From Treponema sp. (GTDB lineage: Bacteria; Spirochaetota; Spirochaetia; Treponematales; Treponemataceae), in assembly GCA_017613485.1 (NCBI GenBank), contig JAGADS010000127.1, positions 1 through 7,815 of the forward strand: a stretch of 7,815 bases of DNA. Direction: 5' to 3'. The notes under the pieces were generated by a model. The model saw only the letters and a program-made list of their open reading frames with translations. It was not told the origin of the DNA and did no database searches. The position numbers were made by a program, and so were the translations under genes. This document shows positions 1-5,186 of this stretch, piece by piece; the first letter of the stretch is position 1; each line of letters begins with the position of its first letter.

Positions 1-1
1 T

Positions 2-124
2 GTTTGGAGTCAATTTGGAAACATAAATTATCCAGAAAGATATTGTCTGAAATGTGGACGAGAAATAAGTTTTGAAAACATAAATTATGCAAACCCGATA
101 TGTTATTCTTGTAAACGGAACTGA
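2..124 (+). CDS. C-terminal end of a zinc-ribbon protein (5' partial)
   Basis: The frame starting at base 2 is open from the window edge and ends at TGA 122-124, giving 40 residues. The readable tail contains YCLKCG followed about 20 residues later by CYSCK, that is two CxxC knuckles. This is the usual spacing of a small four-cysteine zinc ribbon, and the protein ends three residues after the last cysteine (KRN). Zinc ribbons at a C-terminus often bind nucleic acid or a partner protein, but nothing here says which. The start and most of the protein lie upstream of the window, so the family cannot be named. The gene is followed by about 50 bases and then the promoter of the BrnTA operon. Confidence 0.55.
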   Translation, partial: VWSQFGNINYPERYCLKCGREISFENINYANPICYSCKRN

Positions 125-171
125 AAAAACTGACAGACGACTTTTTTACTCATTTCATTCCAAGAAAAAAC

Positions 172-201
172 TTGACTTATACATATAATAGTATGTATAA
201 T
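172..201 (+). promoter_or_regulatory. Sigma-70-type promoter of the brnTA operon
   Basis: TTGACT at 172-177 (5 of 6 matches to the -35 consensus) is followed after 18 bases by a perfect TATAAT at 196-201. The predicted start of transcription is about base 208, only 0-3 bases before the brnT ATG at 210. A second TATAAT at 184-189 has no suitable -35 box. No Shine-Dalgarno sequence precedes the ATG, which fits a leaderless or nearly leaderless transcript. Confidence 0.6.
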
Positions 202-211
202 AAATATGTAT
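179..211 (+). promoter_or_regulatory. Operator-like repeats in the brnTA promoter
   Basis: ATACATA at 179-185 and TATGTAT at 192-198 form a perfect 7-bp inverted repeat with a 6-base spacer. A third box, TATGTAT, lies at 205-211, exactly 13 bases after the second. The boxes fill the spacer, overlap the -10 element and cover the start codon. BrnA-type antitoxins are known to repress their own promoter through a ribbon-helix-helix domain, so these boxes are the natural candidate site; binding is inferred, not shown. AT-rich sequence makes chance repeats easier. Confidence 0.45.
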
Positions 212-488
212 GACATTCGAATGGGATGAGAATAAAAACTCTGAAAACATAAAAAAGCATAAAGTTTCGTTTGAAAAAGCACAGGATGCTTTTTTTGATG
301 AAAAGCGTATGATTTTGGAGGATGTAAAACATTCTATTTCAGAAAAACGTTATTTCTGTATTGGAAAAACAGATGAAGGCATTTTGACTGTGCGTTTTAC
401 CATACGAGGTCAGAACATTAGAATTTTCGGCGCAGGGTACTGGCGTCAAGGAAAGAAACGTTATGAAGAAAATTTACAACGATCCTGA
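210..488 (+). CDS. brnT: BrnT-family toxin of a type II toxin-antitoxin system
   Basis: A 92-residue protein with the BrnT/DUF497 signature. The N-terminus reads FEWDENKNSENIKKHKVSFE (residues 3-22), matching the family pattern FEWD-x3-N-x2-KH-x-VSF, followed by FFDEKR at 28-33. Family knowledge: BrnT is a RelE/ParE-like ribonuclease that cuts RNA and stops growth until bound by BrnA. The start at 210 is the only ATG that gives the full motif; it lacks a ribosome binding site and probably lies at or next to the 5' end of the mRNA. The last 26 bases overlap brnA, so the two are translated together. One oddity: the C-terminal strand reads RIFGAGYWRQGKKRYEE (71-87), where many BrnT proteins have an IISAR-type sequence, so this may be a divergent subgroup. 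Confidence 0.9.
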   Translation: MTFEWDENKNSENIKKHKVSFEKAQDAFFDEKRMILEDVKHSISEKRYFCIGKTDEGILTVRFTIRGQNIRIFGAGYWRQGKKRYEENLQRS

Positions 489-711
489 AAAATCTGTAAT
501 GGACGCTTTAGATTCAGCTGTAGTTATAGATGATTTTCTTCCGTCTCCTGCGGAACTTGTAAGAAAAACAACAAAAGAAAAGATAACAATATCTATTGAC
601 TCTGACTGTATTAGATTCTTTAAAAAGGAAGCTGCAAAACACAATACAAAGTATCAGACTATGATGAATGAAGTCCTATCTCAATATGCAAGGCATTATG
701 CCACAGTCTGA
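463..711 (+). CDS. brnA: BrnA-family antitoxin (ribbon-helix-helix)
   Basis: An 82-residue protein. Residues 40-79 (KITISIDSDCIRFFKKEAAK, then KYQTMMNEVLSQYARH) form a ribbon-helix-helix DNA-binding domain of the BrnA type, with the typical YQ-x2-MN-x2-L pattern in the second helix. The first ~35 residues (with FLPSPAELVRK) would wrap the toxin. Family knowledge: BrnA neutralises BrnT and, as a dimer, represses the operon; the repeated boxes at 179-211 are its likely site. A ribosome binding site (AAGGAAAG, 448-455) lies 7 bases before the ATG inside the toxin gene, so the antitoxin can be translated well even though the toxin has no such site. This would favour antitoxin over toxin. Toxin-first order is usual for brnTA. 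Confidence 0.9.
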   Translation: MKKIYNDPEKSVMDALDSAVVIDDFLPSPAELVRKTTKEKITISIDSDCIRFFKKEAAKHNTKYQTMMNEVLSQYARHYATV

Positions 712-726
712 TGAAAAATAATTGAC

Positions 727-1107
727 ATGAGAAGAAAAAGATTTTGTTGGATTGTATTGTTTAGTTTGATTTTCTCATTTGCCTTGAATGCTCTTGGAAA
801 TATTTTAACTGATCATTCAAAAATAAAAGAATTCTCATCATTTAGAATTATGGGTGAAATTGACCTGCGTACAGAAAAAGATATTAAAGCTCCGGTAAAA
901 TACAGAACCTTAAATCATGAGATGGGAATGAAAGTAAGGGTATTGGAAATACTCCAGAATGATATTAAAGATAATAAATCAGGAAAATGGCTTTATGTGC
1001 TCACTACAGCTCCAATGTGGGTTGCCAATGGAGATTGGATTGAGAGAAACCATGAATTCCTGATTTTCCTCCCCGATGACATGCCTGTCTTTGATTTTGA
1101 AGAATAA
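727..1107 (+). CDS. Small exported or membrane-anchored protein, unknown function
   Basis: 126 residues. The N-terminus has a basic stretch (RRKR, 2-5) and a hydrophobic segment (6-24, FCWIVLFSLIFSFALNALG), giving a signal peptide that might be cut after Ala22 (L-N-A) or a single membrane anchor. No lipobox cysteine follows. The rest, from about residue 68, reads as short beta strands (VRVLEIL, KWLYVLTTAPMW, WIERNHEFLIFLP) and ends in the acidic FDFEE. The strand pattern is reminiscent of SH3-like bacterial domains in the periplasm, but I cannot name a family. An in-frame TGA at 712-714 limits the start to the ATG at 727; the ribosome binding site is weak. It lies 15 bases after brnA and could be read through from that operon, but no functional link to the toxin is evident. 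Confidence 0.65.
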   Translation: MRRKRFCWIVLFSLIFSFALNALGNILTDHSKIKEFSSFRIMGEIDLRTEKDIKAPVKYRTLNHEMGMKVRVLEILQNDIKDNKSGKWLYVLTTAPMWVANGDWIERNHEFLIFLPDDMPVFDFEE

Positions 1108-1119
1108 CAACCTCTTGCC

Positions 1120-1150
1120 ATTATATGAATACAGAGTTTTTACGTTTTTT
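1120..1150 (+). repeat. 31-bp direct repeat, copy 1
   Basis: A 31-base sequence that begins ATTATATGAATACAGAG and ends in TTTTTACGTTTTTT. It recurs without mismatch at 1213-1243, with start points 93 bases apart. It lies 13 bases after the stop codon of the small exported protein gene. The T-rich end resembles the tail of a terminator, but no strong GC stem precedes it. Confidence 0.85.
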
Positions 1151-1158
1151 CTTGAAGG

Positions 1159-1175
1159 GAAAAATGTGATTTTTC
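1159..1175 (+). other. Small AT-rich hairpin
   Basis: GAAAAAT (1159-1165) and ATTTTTC (1169-1175) pair perfectly around a GTG loop. It sits between the two copies of the 31-bp repeat. It is AT-rich and weak, and its role is unknown. Confidence 0.35.
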
Positions 1176-1184
1176 TTGCAATTT

Positions 1185-1207
1185 AACAGCAAAGTTTTGT
1201 TGTTTTT
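1185..1207 (+). terminator. Weak intrinsic terminator candidate
   Basis: CAGCAAA (1187-1193) can pair with TTTGTTG (1196-1202), including one G-U pair, and flanking A-T pairs extend the stem; the T-run continues to 1207. It is oriented to end transcripts coming from brnTA or the small exported protein gene. The stem is AT-rich with a minimal loop, so this is a weak call. Confidence 0.25.
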
Positions 1208-1212
1208 CCATA

Positions 1213-1243
1213 ATTATATGAATACAGAGTTTTTACGTTTTTT
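1213..1243 (+). repeat. 31-bp direct repeat, copy 2
   Basis: Identical over 31 bases to 1120-1150. In this copy the inner part AGAGTTTTTAC (1226-1236) also has a perfect inverted partner, GTAAAAACTCT, at 1277-1287, so the copy forms the left arm of a large stem-loop that copy 1 does not have nearby. Confidence 0.85.
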
Positions 1244-1307
1244 TTGCTTGCAAAAAAATGCGAGCCTCGCGAGCAAGTAAAAACTCTAAGAGCAAGCACC
1301 AGCTTGC
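1226..1307 (+). other. Nested inverted repeats upstream of dapL
   Basis: The outer stem AGAGTTTTTAC/GTAAAAACTCT (1226-1236 with 1277-1287) encloses TTGC/GCAA (1248-1251 with 1273-1276) and GCGAG-C-CTCGC (1260-1270). A competing hairpin T7-GC-TT-GC-A7 spans 1239-1258. A separate hairpin GCAAGC-ACCA-GCTTGC follows at 1292-1307. The words CTTGC and GCAAG recur throughout. This could be an extragenic palindromic repeat, a terminator cluster or an RNA element. No reading frame supports a protein here, and no lysine riboswitch architecture is recognisable. Confidence 0.5.
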
Positions 1308-1326
1308 GACAAGCTTTCGACATGAC

Positions 1327-1355
1327 TTGCAACCAATCATTCAAATCGTTAAAAT
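1327..1355 (+). promoter_or_regulatory. Candidate dapL promoter
   Basis: TTGCAA (1327-1332), a 17-base spacer and TAAAAT (1350-1355) make a plausible sigma-70 promoter. It would start transcription near 1362, only about 15 bases before the dapL ATG and just upstream of its ribosome binding site. The -35 box matches 4 of 6 bases, so the call is tentative. Confidence 0.35.
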
Positions 1356-1376
1356 AAAATCCAGTGAGGTCACTTT

Positions 1377-2600
1377 ATGATAGAAAGAAACAGCGGTTTT
1401 GGAAATTTAGCGGCGGGATATCTTTTCCCTGAGGTTGCAAAGAGAAGAAGAGAATATCAGGCTTCTCATCCTGATGCAAAGATAATAAGCCTTGGTATAG
1501 GAAATACTACCGAGCCACTTACTCCACACATTGCAAAAGCTATGGCTGATTATGCAAGGGGTCTGGGCACTATGGCAGGCTATTCAGGTTATGGTGATGA
1601 GCAGGGAAATCCTGAGTTGCGGAAAAAAATCGCTGAGGTTCTCTACAAGGGAATGGCAAATGCGGACGAGATATTCATCTCCGACGGTGCAAAATGTGAC
1701 ATCGCCAGGGTTCAGACTTTGTTTGGAAGGAAGACTCCTATTGCGGTTCAGGATCCGGCTTATCCAGTCTATGTTGACGGAAGCGTAATTGTCGGTGCAG
1801 CAGGTAAAGCTGGCAAGAAGGGCTACCGTGGAGTTACATATCTTCCATGCACGGCAGAGAATAAGTTCTTCCCTGATTTAAGCGTGATTCAGCCTGACTC
1901 TCTCATTTATTTCTGCAGTCCGAACAATCCAACTGGTTCAACAGCGACAAAAGAGCAGCTCAAGAAGCTTGTTGCCTATGCCAACAAAAACGGATGCATC
2001 ATTATTTTTGATGCCGCATATTACGCATTCATCAGGAATCCTGCTCTGCCGAAGACAATCTATGAGATTCCGGGTGCAAGGAAATGTGCCATAGAAATCA
2101 ACTCTTTCTCCAAGCTTGCGGGCTTTACAGGCGTTCGTCTGGGATGGAGTGTAGTTCCCTCAAGCCTTAAGTTTGCAGACGGTTCAAGCGTGCGTGATGA
2201 CTGGAACCGCGTTATGACTACTTTGTTCAACGGTGCAAGCAATATCGCACAGGCAGGTGGAATCGCTGCATTTGATGAGACAGGAATTGCAGAGACAAAA
2301 CAGCTGGTTGACTTCTATCTTGAGAATGCAAAGCTCATGCAGGATGCGTTGACAGGAAAGAACTTTGCGGACGCTGGAGTAAAAGTCTATTATACCGGCG
2401 ACTCACCGTATCTCTGGGTGTATTTCCCCGGTTACAAGAGCTGGGATATTTTTGACAGAATCCTAAGGGAATGCAATGTCGTCACAACTCCAGGAAGCGG
2501 CTTTGGTCCTGCTGGAGAAGGATATCTGCGCTTCTCTGCATTCGGTCACAGGAAGGACGTCAAGGAAGCATGTACAAGGCTTTCAAAGCTAAAATTTTGA
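1377..2600 (+). CDS. dapL: LL-diaminopimelate aminotransferase
   Basis: 407 residues, the usual length for DapL (EC 2.6.1.83). This PLP enzyme makes LL-2,6-diaminopimelate from tetrahydrodipicolinate and glutamate in one step, bypassing the acylated DapD/DapC/DapE route to lysine and, in organisms that use it, diaminopimelate for the wall. It is cytoplasmic and a fold-type I dimer. Visible motifs: LGIGNTTEPL (39-48), GYGDEQGNPELR (71-82), SDGAKCD (102-108), DPAYPVYVD (126-134), SPNNPTG (181-187), FDAAYYAF (211-218), and SFSKLAGFTGVRLGW (243-257) with Lys246 as the PLP Schiff-base lysine; YLRFSAFG (383-390) carries Arg385, the expected carboxylate-binding arginine. The ATG at 1377 has a GAGG site 7 bases upstream. 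It appears to be a single-gene unit. If the host is a treponeme, whose peptidoglycan often carries ornithine, lysine supply may be its main task (inference). Confidence 0.95.
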   Translation: MIERNSGFGNLAAGYLFPEVAKRRREYQASHPDAKIISLGIGNTTEPLTPHIAKAMADYARGLGTMAGYSGYGDEQGNPELRKKIAEVLYKGMANADEIFISDGAKCDIARVQTLFGRKTPIAVQDPAYPVYVDGSVIVGAAGKAGKKGYRGVTYLPCTAENKFFPDLSVIQPDSLIYFCSPNNPTGSTATKEQLKKLVAYANKNGCIIIFDAAYYAFIRNPALPKTIYEIPGARKCAIEINSFSKLAGFTGVRLGWSVVPSSLKFADGSSVRDDWNRVMTTLFNGASNIAQAGGIAAFDETGIAETKQLVDFYLENAKLMQDALTGKNFADAGVKVYYTGDSPYLWVYFPGYKSWDIFDRILRECNVVTTPGSGFGPAGEGYLRFSAFGHRKDVKEACTRLSKLKF

Positions 2601-2648
2601 TTTAATGACTGTCAGGGGGAATTTTTTATCTTGACTGACAGTCTTAAA
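2601..2648 (+). terminator. Long inverted repeat after dapL, terminator candidate
   Basis: Immediately after the dapL stop codon, TTTAATGACTGTCAG (2601-2615) pairs with CTGACAGTCTTAAA (2635-2648): 14 base pairs with one bulged T. The 19-base loop contains GGGG and a T6 run (2622-2627). No T-run follows the right arm, so it is not a textbook terminator. The right arm overlaps the -35 box of the next promoter, and GACTGACAGTC (2633-2643) is itself palindromic apart from its centre, so it could also be a protein-binding site. Confidence 0.45.
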
Positions 2649-2659
2649 TGACTTATATT
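2631..2659 (+). promoter_or_regulatory. Promoter of the abiF RNA/abiF unit
   Basis: TTGACT (2631-2636), a 17-base spacer and TATATT (2654-2659), each 5 of 6 to consensus. The expected transcription start is near 2666, directly before the structured RNA. The -35 box lies inside the right arm of the inverted repeat that follows dapL. Confidence 0.55.
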
Positions 2660-2665
2660 ATAAGT

Positions 2666-2724
2666 AACAGAACCTGCCAAGGCTAGTGGGCATGTCCCAT
2701 CCTCAAATCGGCGGGTCATTTTTT
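2666..2724 (+). ncRNA. AbiF-type structured RNA, putative RNA antitoxin
   Basis: Between the promoter and the abiF ATG lies a compact hairpin. The outer stem is ACCTGCC (2672-2678) with GGCGGGT (2710-2716), 7 pairs including one G-U. An inner stem AGG (2680-2682) pairs with CCT (2701-2703), then a CTA bulge, then GTGGG (2686-2690) with CCCAT (2696-2700) and a CATGT loop. A TTTTTT run (2719-2724) follows immediately and abuts the ATG, so the element looks like an intrinsic terminator releasing a transcript of about 55-60 nt. Family knowledge: a conserved RNA (the abiF RNA motif) precedes AbiF/Abi_2 genes in many phyla including spirochaetes, and has been reported to act as the antitoxin of the AbiF toxin. 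Assignment rests on position and structure; no covariance search was run. Exact ends are estimates. Confidence 0.72.
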
Positions 2725-3648
2725 ATGCAGAAAGTACCCTTTGAAAAACCGGCATTGTCAGTTTCTCAGCAAATAGCTCAGTTAGAGTCGCGAGGAATGA
2801 TTGTCAGTGATAAAAATCTGGCAGAGAAAGCACTCCGAAATTTGAATTATTATCGTCTTAGCGGGTATTGGATGTATTATGAGGAATGTAGGAATCCTCA
2901 TCATTTTAAGGATGGTACGACGTTTGAGAAAGTTCTTTCACTGTATGATTTTGATAAATCAATCCGTCTTTTAAGTTTTGAAGGAATAAGTCGTATTGAA
3001 GTTTCTTTCAGGACACAATGGGCACATCAGATGGGAATGAAGTATGGTTCTCATTCTTACCTAAAGCCTGATTACAGCAAGGATTTTTCTGTTTGGCTTG
3101 ATAATATGAAAAAAATGCAGACAGAATTCATTCGTTCAAAAGAAATTTTTGTCAGCCATTATAAGGAAAAATACACAGAAAGTTTTCCTCCTGTATGGGT
3201 AATATGCGAGCTTCTGTCGTTTGGAACACTTTCTTGTTGGTACAAGAATATGGCGTACGTGCCGTCAAGGAATTCTTCATGCCCCGGTAATGCGAAAGAT
3301 GAAATAGCAAGTTTTTATGGGGTTGATTCTTGTATTCTTGAATCTTGGGTGCATAGTCTTTCTGTTCTTAGAAATCATTGTGCCCACCAGTCACGCATAA
3401 TCTTAAAAAGACTGTCAATTCAACCTATGAGGCCAAAATCATCAAGGGTGGATATTTCATATTTATGGCAGAATAATTCAAGTTTGTATAATCTTCTTTT
3501 GATCCTTGTTTATTTGAATGAAAAGATAGAGGAAAATTCGACATGGAAAAAAGAATTGATAGCTTTTCTTTCTGATAATTCAGAATATGCAGTTGAATTT
3601 TTAGGATTTCCCTCCGATTGGCGGGAAAAATCATTTTGGGATATATAG
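2725..3648 (+). CDS. abiF: AbiF/Abi_2-family HEPN protein, putative RNA-controlled toxin
   Basis: 307 residues from the ATG at 2725. Abi_2 hallmarks in order: LSVSQQIAQLESRGMIVSD (11-29), NYYRLSGYW (41-49), the helix ISRIEVSFRTQWAH (88-101), and LRNHCAHQSRI (215-225). Both R96-x4-H101 and R216-x4-H221 fit the R-x4-H catalytic motif of HEPN ribonucleases. Family knowledge: AbiF/AbiD proteins cause abortive infection; AbiF has been described as a toxin held by an upstream RNA and as the likely ancestor of Cas13. A longer frame from GTG 2686 exists but runs through the RNA hairpin, so the ATG right after the U-run is preferred. The only SD-like bases, GGCGGG (2710-2715), lie within the RNA stem, so toxin translation may depend on stem opening or terminator read-through. 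The protein has no signal peptide and is cytoplasmic. The gene looks AT-rich relative to dapL, consistent with transfer. Confidence 0.9.
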   Translation: MQKVPFEKPALSVSQQIAQLESRGMIVSDKNLAEKALRNLNYYRLSGYWMYYEECRNPHHFKDGTTFEKVLSLYDFDKSIRLLSFEGISRIEVSFRTQWAHQMGMKYGSHSYLKPDYSKDFSVWLDNMKKMQTEFIRSKEIFVSHYKEKYTESFPPVWVICELLSFGTLSCWYKNMAYVPSRNSSCPGNAKDEIASFYGVDSCILESWVHSLSVLRNHCAHQSRIILKRLSIQPMRPKSSRVDISYLWQNNSSLYNLLLILVYLNEKIEENSTWKKELIAFLSDNSEYAVEFLGFPSDWREKSFWDI

Positions 3649-3671
3649 CTGAAATATAAAAGAGGTGTAGT

Positions 3672-5162
3672 ATGAAGAATCAAGCTTTTAATCCATATCT
3701 TCCGCTTTGGGAATATGTTCCGGACGGAGAGCCTCATGTGTTCGGGAATCGTGTTTATGTCTACGGTTCCCACGATATGGCACACGGTTCAGTTTTCTGT
3801 CTGGGTGACTATGTGTGCTGGTCAGCACCTGCTGATGATCTTTCTGACTGGAAGTATGAGGGGGTTGTCTTTCACCGTATGGATGACCCGTTAAATAAAG
3901 ACGGACGCATGGTTCTCTATGCCCCGGACGTAACCCAGGGACCTGACGGACGCTATTACATCTATTATGTATACGACAAGGTCAGCATTGTTTCTGTTGC
4001 CGCCTCAGATTCTCCTTCTGGTCCTTTTAGCTTTTACGGCTATGTGCATTACAAGGACGGTACAAGGCTTGGAGAGAGGGAAGGGGATCAGGTTCAGTTT
4101 GATCCTGCTGTTCTTACAGAAGGAAAGAAAACATACCTGTACACGGCTTTCTGTGGACGCGGCATGAAAGACAGGATCGGAGCAATGGCAACTGTGCTTG
4201 GTCCTGACATGCTTACAATAGAGGAAGACCCCCGTATAATCGTACCTGGTGACTGCTATTCAGCTGATCCTTCTAAAGCCTATGAAACTGCCTCTGAGCT
4301 GAAATGCCCCTATGAGCTTTGTTCCACGGATAAATGGACAGGCTACAAGGACCACGAGTTCTTTGAGGCATCTTCTATAAGGAAGGCCGGCGATAAATAT
4401 TACTTTGTATATTCATCATCAGCAGCCCATGAGCTGTGCTATGCAACAAGCTCCTCTCCTACAGGTGGCTTTACATACGGTGGAGTAATAGTCAGCAACT
4501 GCGACATGCATATCGGTACTTACAAGGCTCCGGATTTTCCTTCTGCAAGGGGTGCCAACAATCACGGTGGAATAGAGTTCATAAACGGACAGTGGTACAT
4601 TTTCTATCACAGGCACACAAACGGAACGTGGTATTCAAGACAGGGCTGTGCGGAAAAAATAGTCATTAATGCGGACGGCTCAATTCCACAGGTTGAAATG
4701 ACCTCATGCGGCTTAAACGGCGGTGCTTTAGAAGGTAGGGGAGAGTATCCTGCTGCAATAGCATGCAATCTCTTTACTGAAAAACCTTCTGCCTATGTTC
4801 ATCCTGAGGTTTATCCAAGGATCACTCAGGACGGAAGGGATAATGAGGACGGAAGCCCCTGCGAGGAAAAGGACACGAGCTATATTGCGGATATAATGCC
4901 TGGAACGACAATCGGATTCAAGTATTTTGATTTCAAGGGTGTGAAAAGGATAGGCCTTAAAACCAGGGCATATTTCCAGGGTGATTTTGAGGTCCGGACA
5001 TCAATAGAAGGTCCTGTGCTTGGAAAGATAAAAGTTGACTTCACAAACTTCTGGGAAACATCCTATGGTGAGGTAAATATCCCGGACGGCATAAACGCAC
5101 TGTATTTGAAGTTCACCGGTTCAGGAAGCGGACAGTTAAAATCGATAATACTTAGTGTTTAG
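3672..5162 (+). CDS. GH43-family glycoside hydrolase with C-terminal carbohydrate-binding-like domain
   Basis: 496 residues. The first ~345 form a five-bladed GH43 beta-propeller: NPYLPLWEYVPDGEPHVFGN (7-26) with Asp18 as candidate general base, YAPDVTQGPDGRYYIYY (83-99), QFDPAVL (142-148) with Asp144 as candidate pKa modulator, HEFFEASSIRK (228-238) with Glu232 as candidate general acid, and NNHGGIEF (296-303) whose His298 fits the central metal-site histidine. Residues ~375-496 are strand-rich and end SGSGQLKSIILSV, like a CBM6-type beta-sandwich. GH43 enzymes are inverting beta-xylosidases, alpha-L-arabinofuranosidases or arabinanases; the exact substrate cannot be read from sequence. No signal peptide, so it probably cleaves imported oligosaccharides in the cytoplasm, matching the nearby lipoprotein and AraC regulator. 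The start has AGAGGTG (3661-3667) 4 bases upstream. It lies 23 bases after abiF with no terminator between; a weak TTGGCG-18-TATATA (3618-3647) inside the abiF end might be its own promoter. Confidence 0.92.
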   Translation: MKNQAFNPYLPLWEYVPDGEPHVFGNRVYVYGSHDMAHGSVFCLGDYVCWSAPADDLSDWKYEGVVFHRMDDPLNKDGRMVLYAPDVTQGPDGRYYIYYVYDKVSIVSVAASDSPSGPFSFYGYVHYKDGTRLGEREGDQVQFDPAVLTEGKKTYLYTAFCGRGMKDRIGAMATVLGPDMLTIEEDPRIIVPGDCYSADPSKAYETASELKCPYELCSTDKWTGYKDHEFFEASSIRKAGDKYYFVYSSSAAHELCYATSSSPTGGFTYGGVIVSNCDMHIGTYKAPDFPSARGANNHGGIEFINGQWYIFYHRHTNGTWYSRQGCAEKIVINADGSIPQVEMTSCGLNGGALEGRGEYPAAIACNLFTEKPSAYVHPEVYPRITQDGRDNEDGSPCEEKDTSYIADIMPGTTIGFKYFDFKGVKRIGLKTRAYFQGDFEVRTSIEGPVLGKIKVDFTNFWETSYGEVNIPDGINALYLKFTGSGSGQLKSIILSV

Positions 5163-5186
5163 TGGAAAAGTATTTGAGATAGAAAA

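Noticed and set aside
125..160. Terminator after the zinc-ribbon gene
   Set aside because: There are A- and T-runs but no real stem between them; GAC/GTC words do not form a stable hairpin.
1120..1243. Direct repeats with a spacer, as a minimal CRISPR array
   Set aside because: Only two copies, a 62-base AT-rich spacer containing its own hairpins, a T-rich repeat and no cas genes nearby.
1226..1376. Lysine riboswitch upstream of dapL
   Set aside because: The region is too short and lacks the multi-helix junction layout of that riboswitch; its hairpins are simple palindromes.
2060..2242. 60-codon minus-strand frame inside dapL
   Set aside because: It overlaps the conserved PLP-lysine region of dapL and has no independent support.
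2686..2724. GTG start at 2686 adding 13 residues to AbiF
   Set aside because: The added segment is the coding read of the RNA hairpin and U-run, there is no ribosome binding site before it, and Abi_2 similarity begins after the ATG at 2725.
2725..3648. A miniature Cas13 effector
   Set aside because: The protein has Abi_2 hallmarks and only 307 residues, and there is no repeat-spacer array. It is better described as AbiF, the related non-guided family.
3425..3785. Minus-strand frames over the end of abiF and the start of GH43
   Set aside because: They oppose two well-supported genes, lack ribosome sites, and have no recognisable domain.
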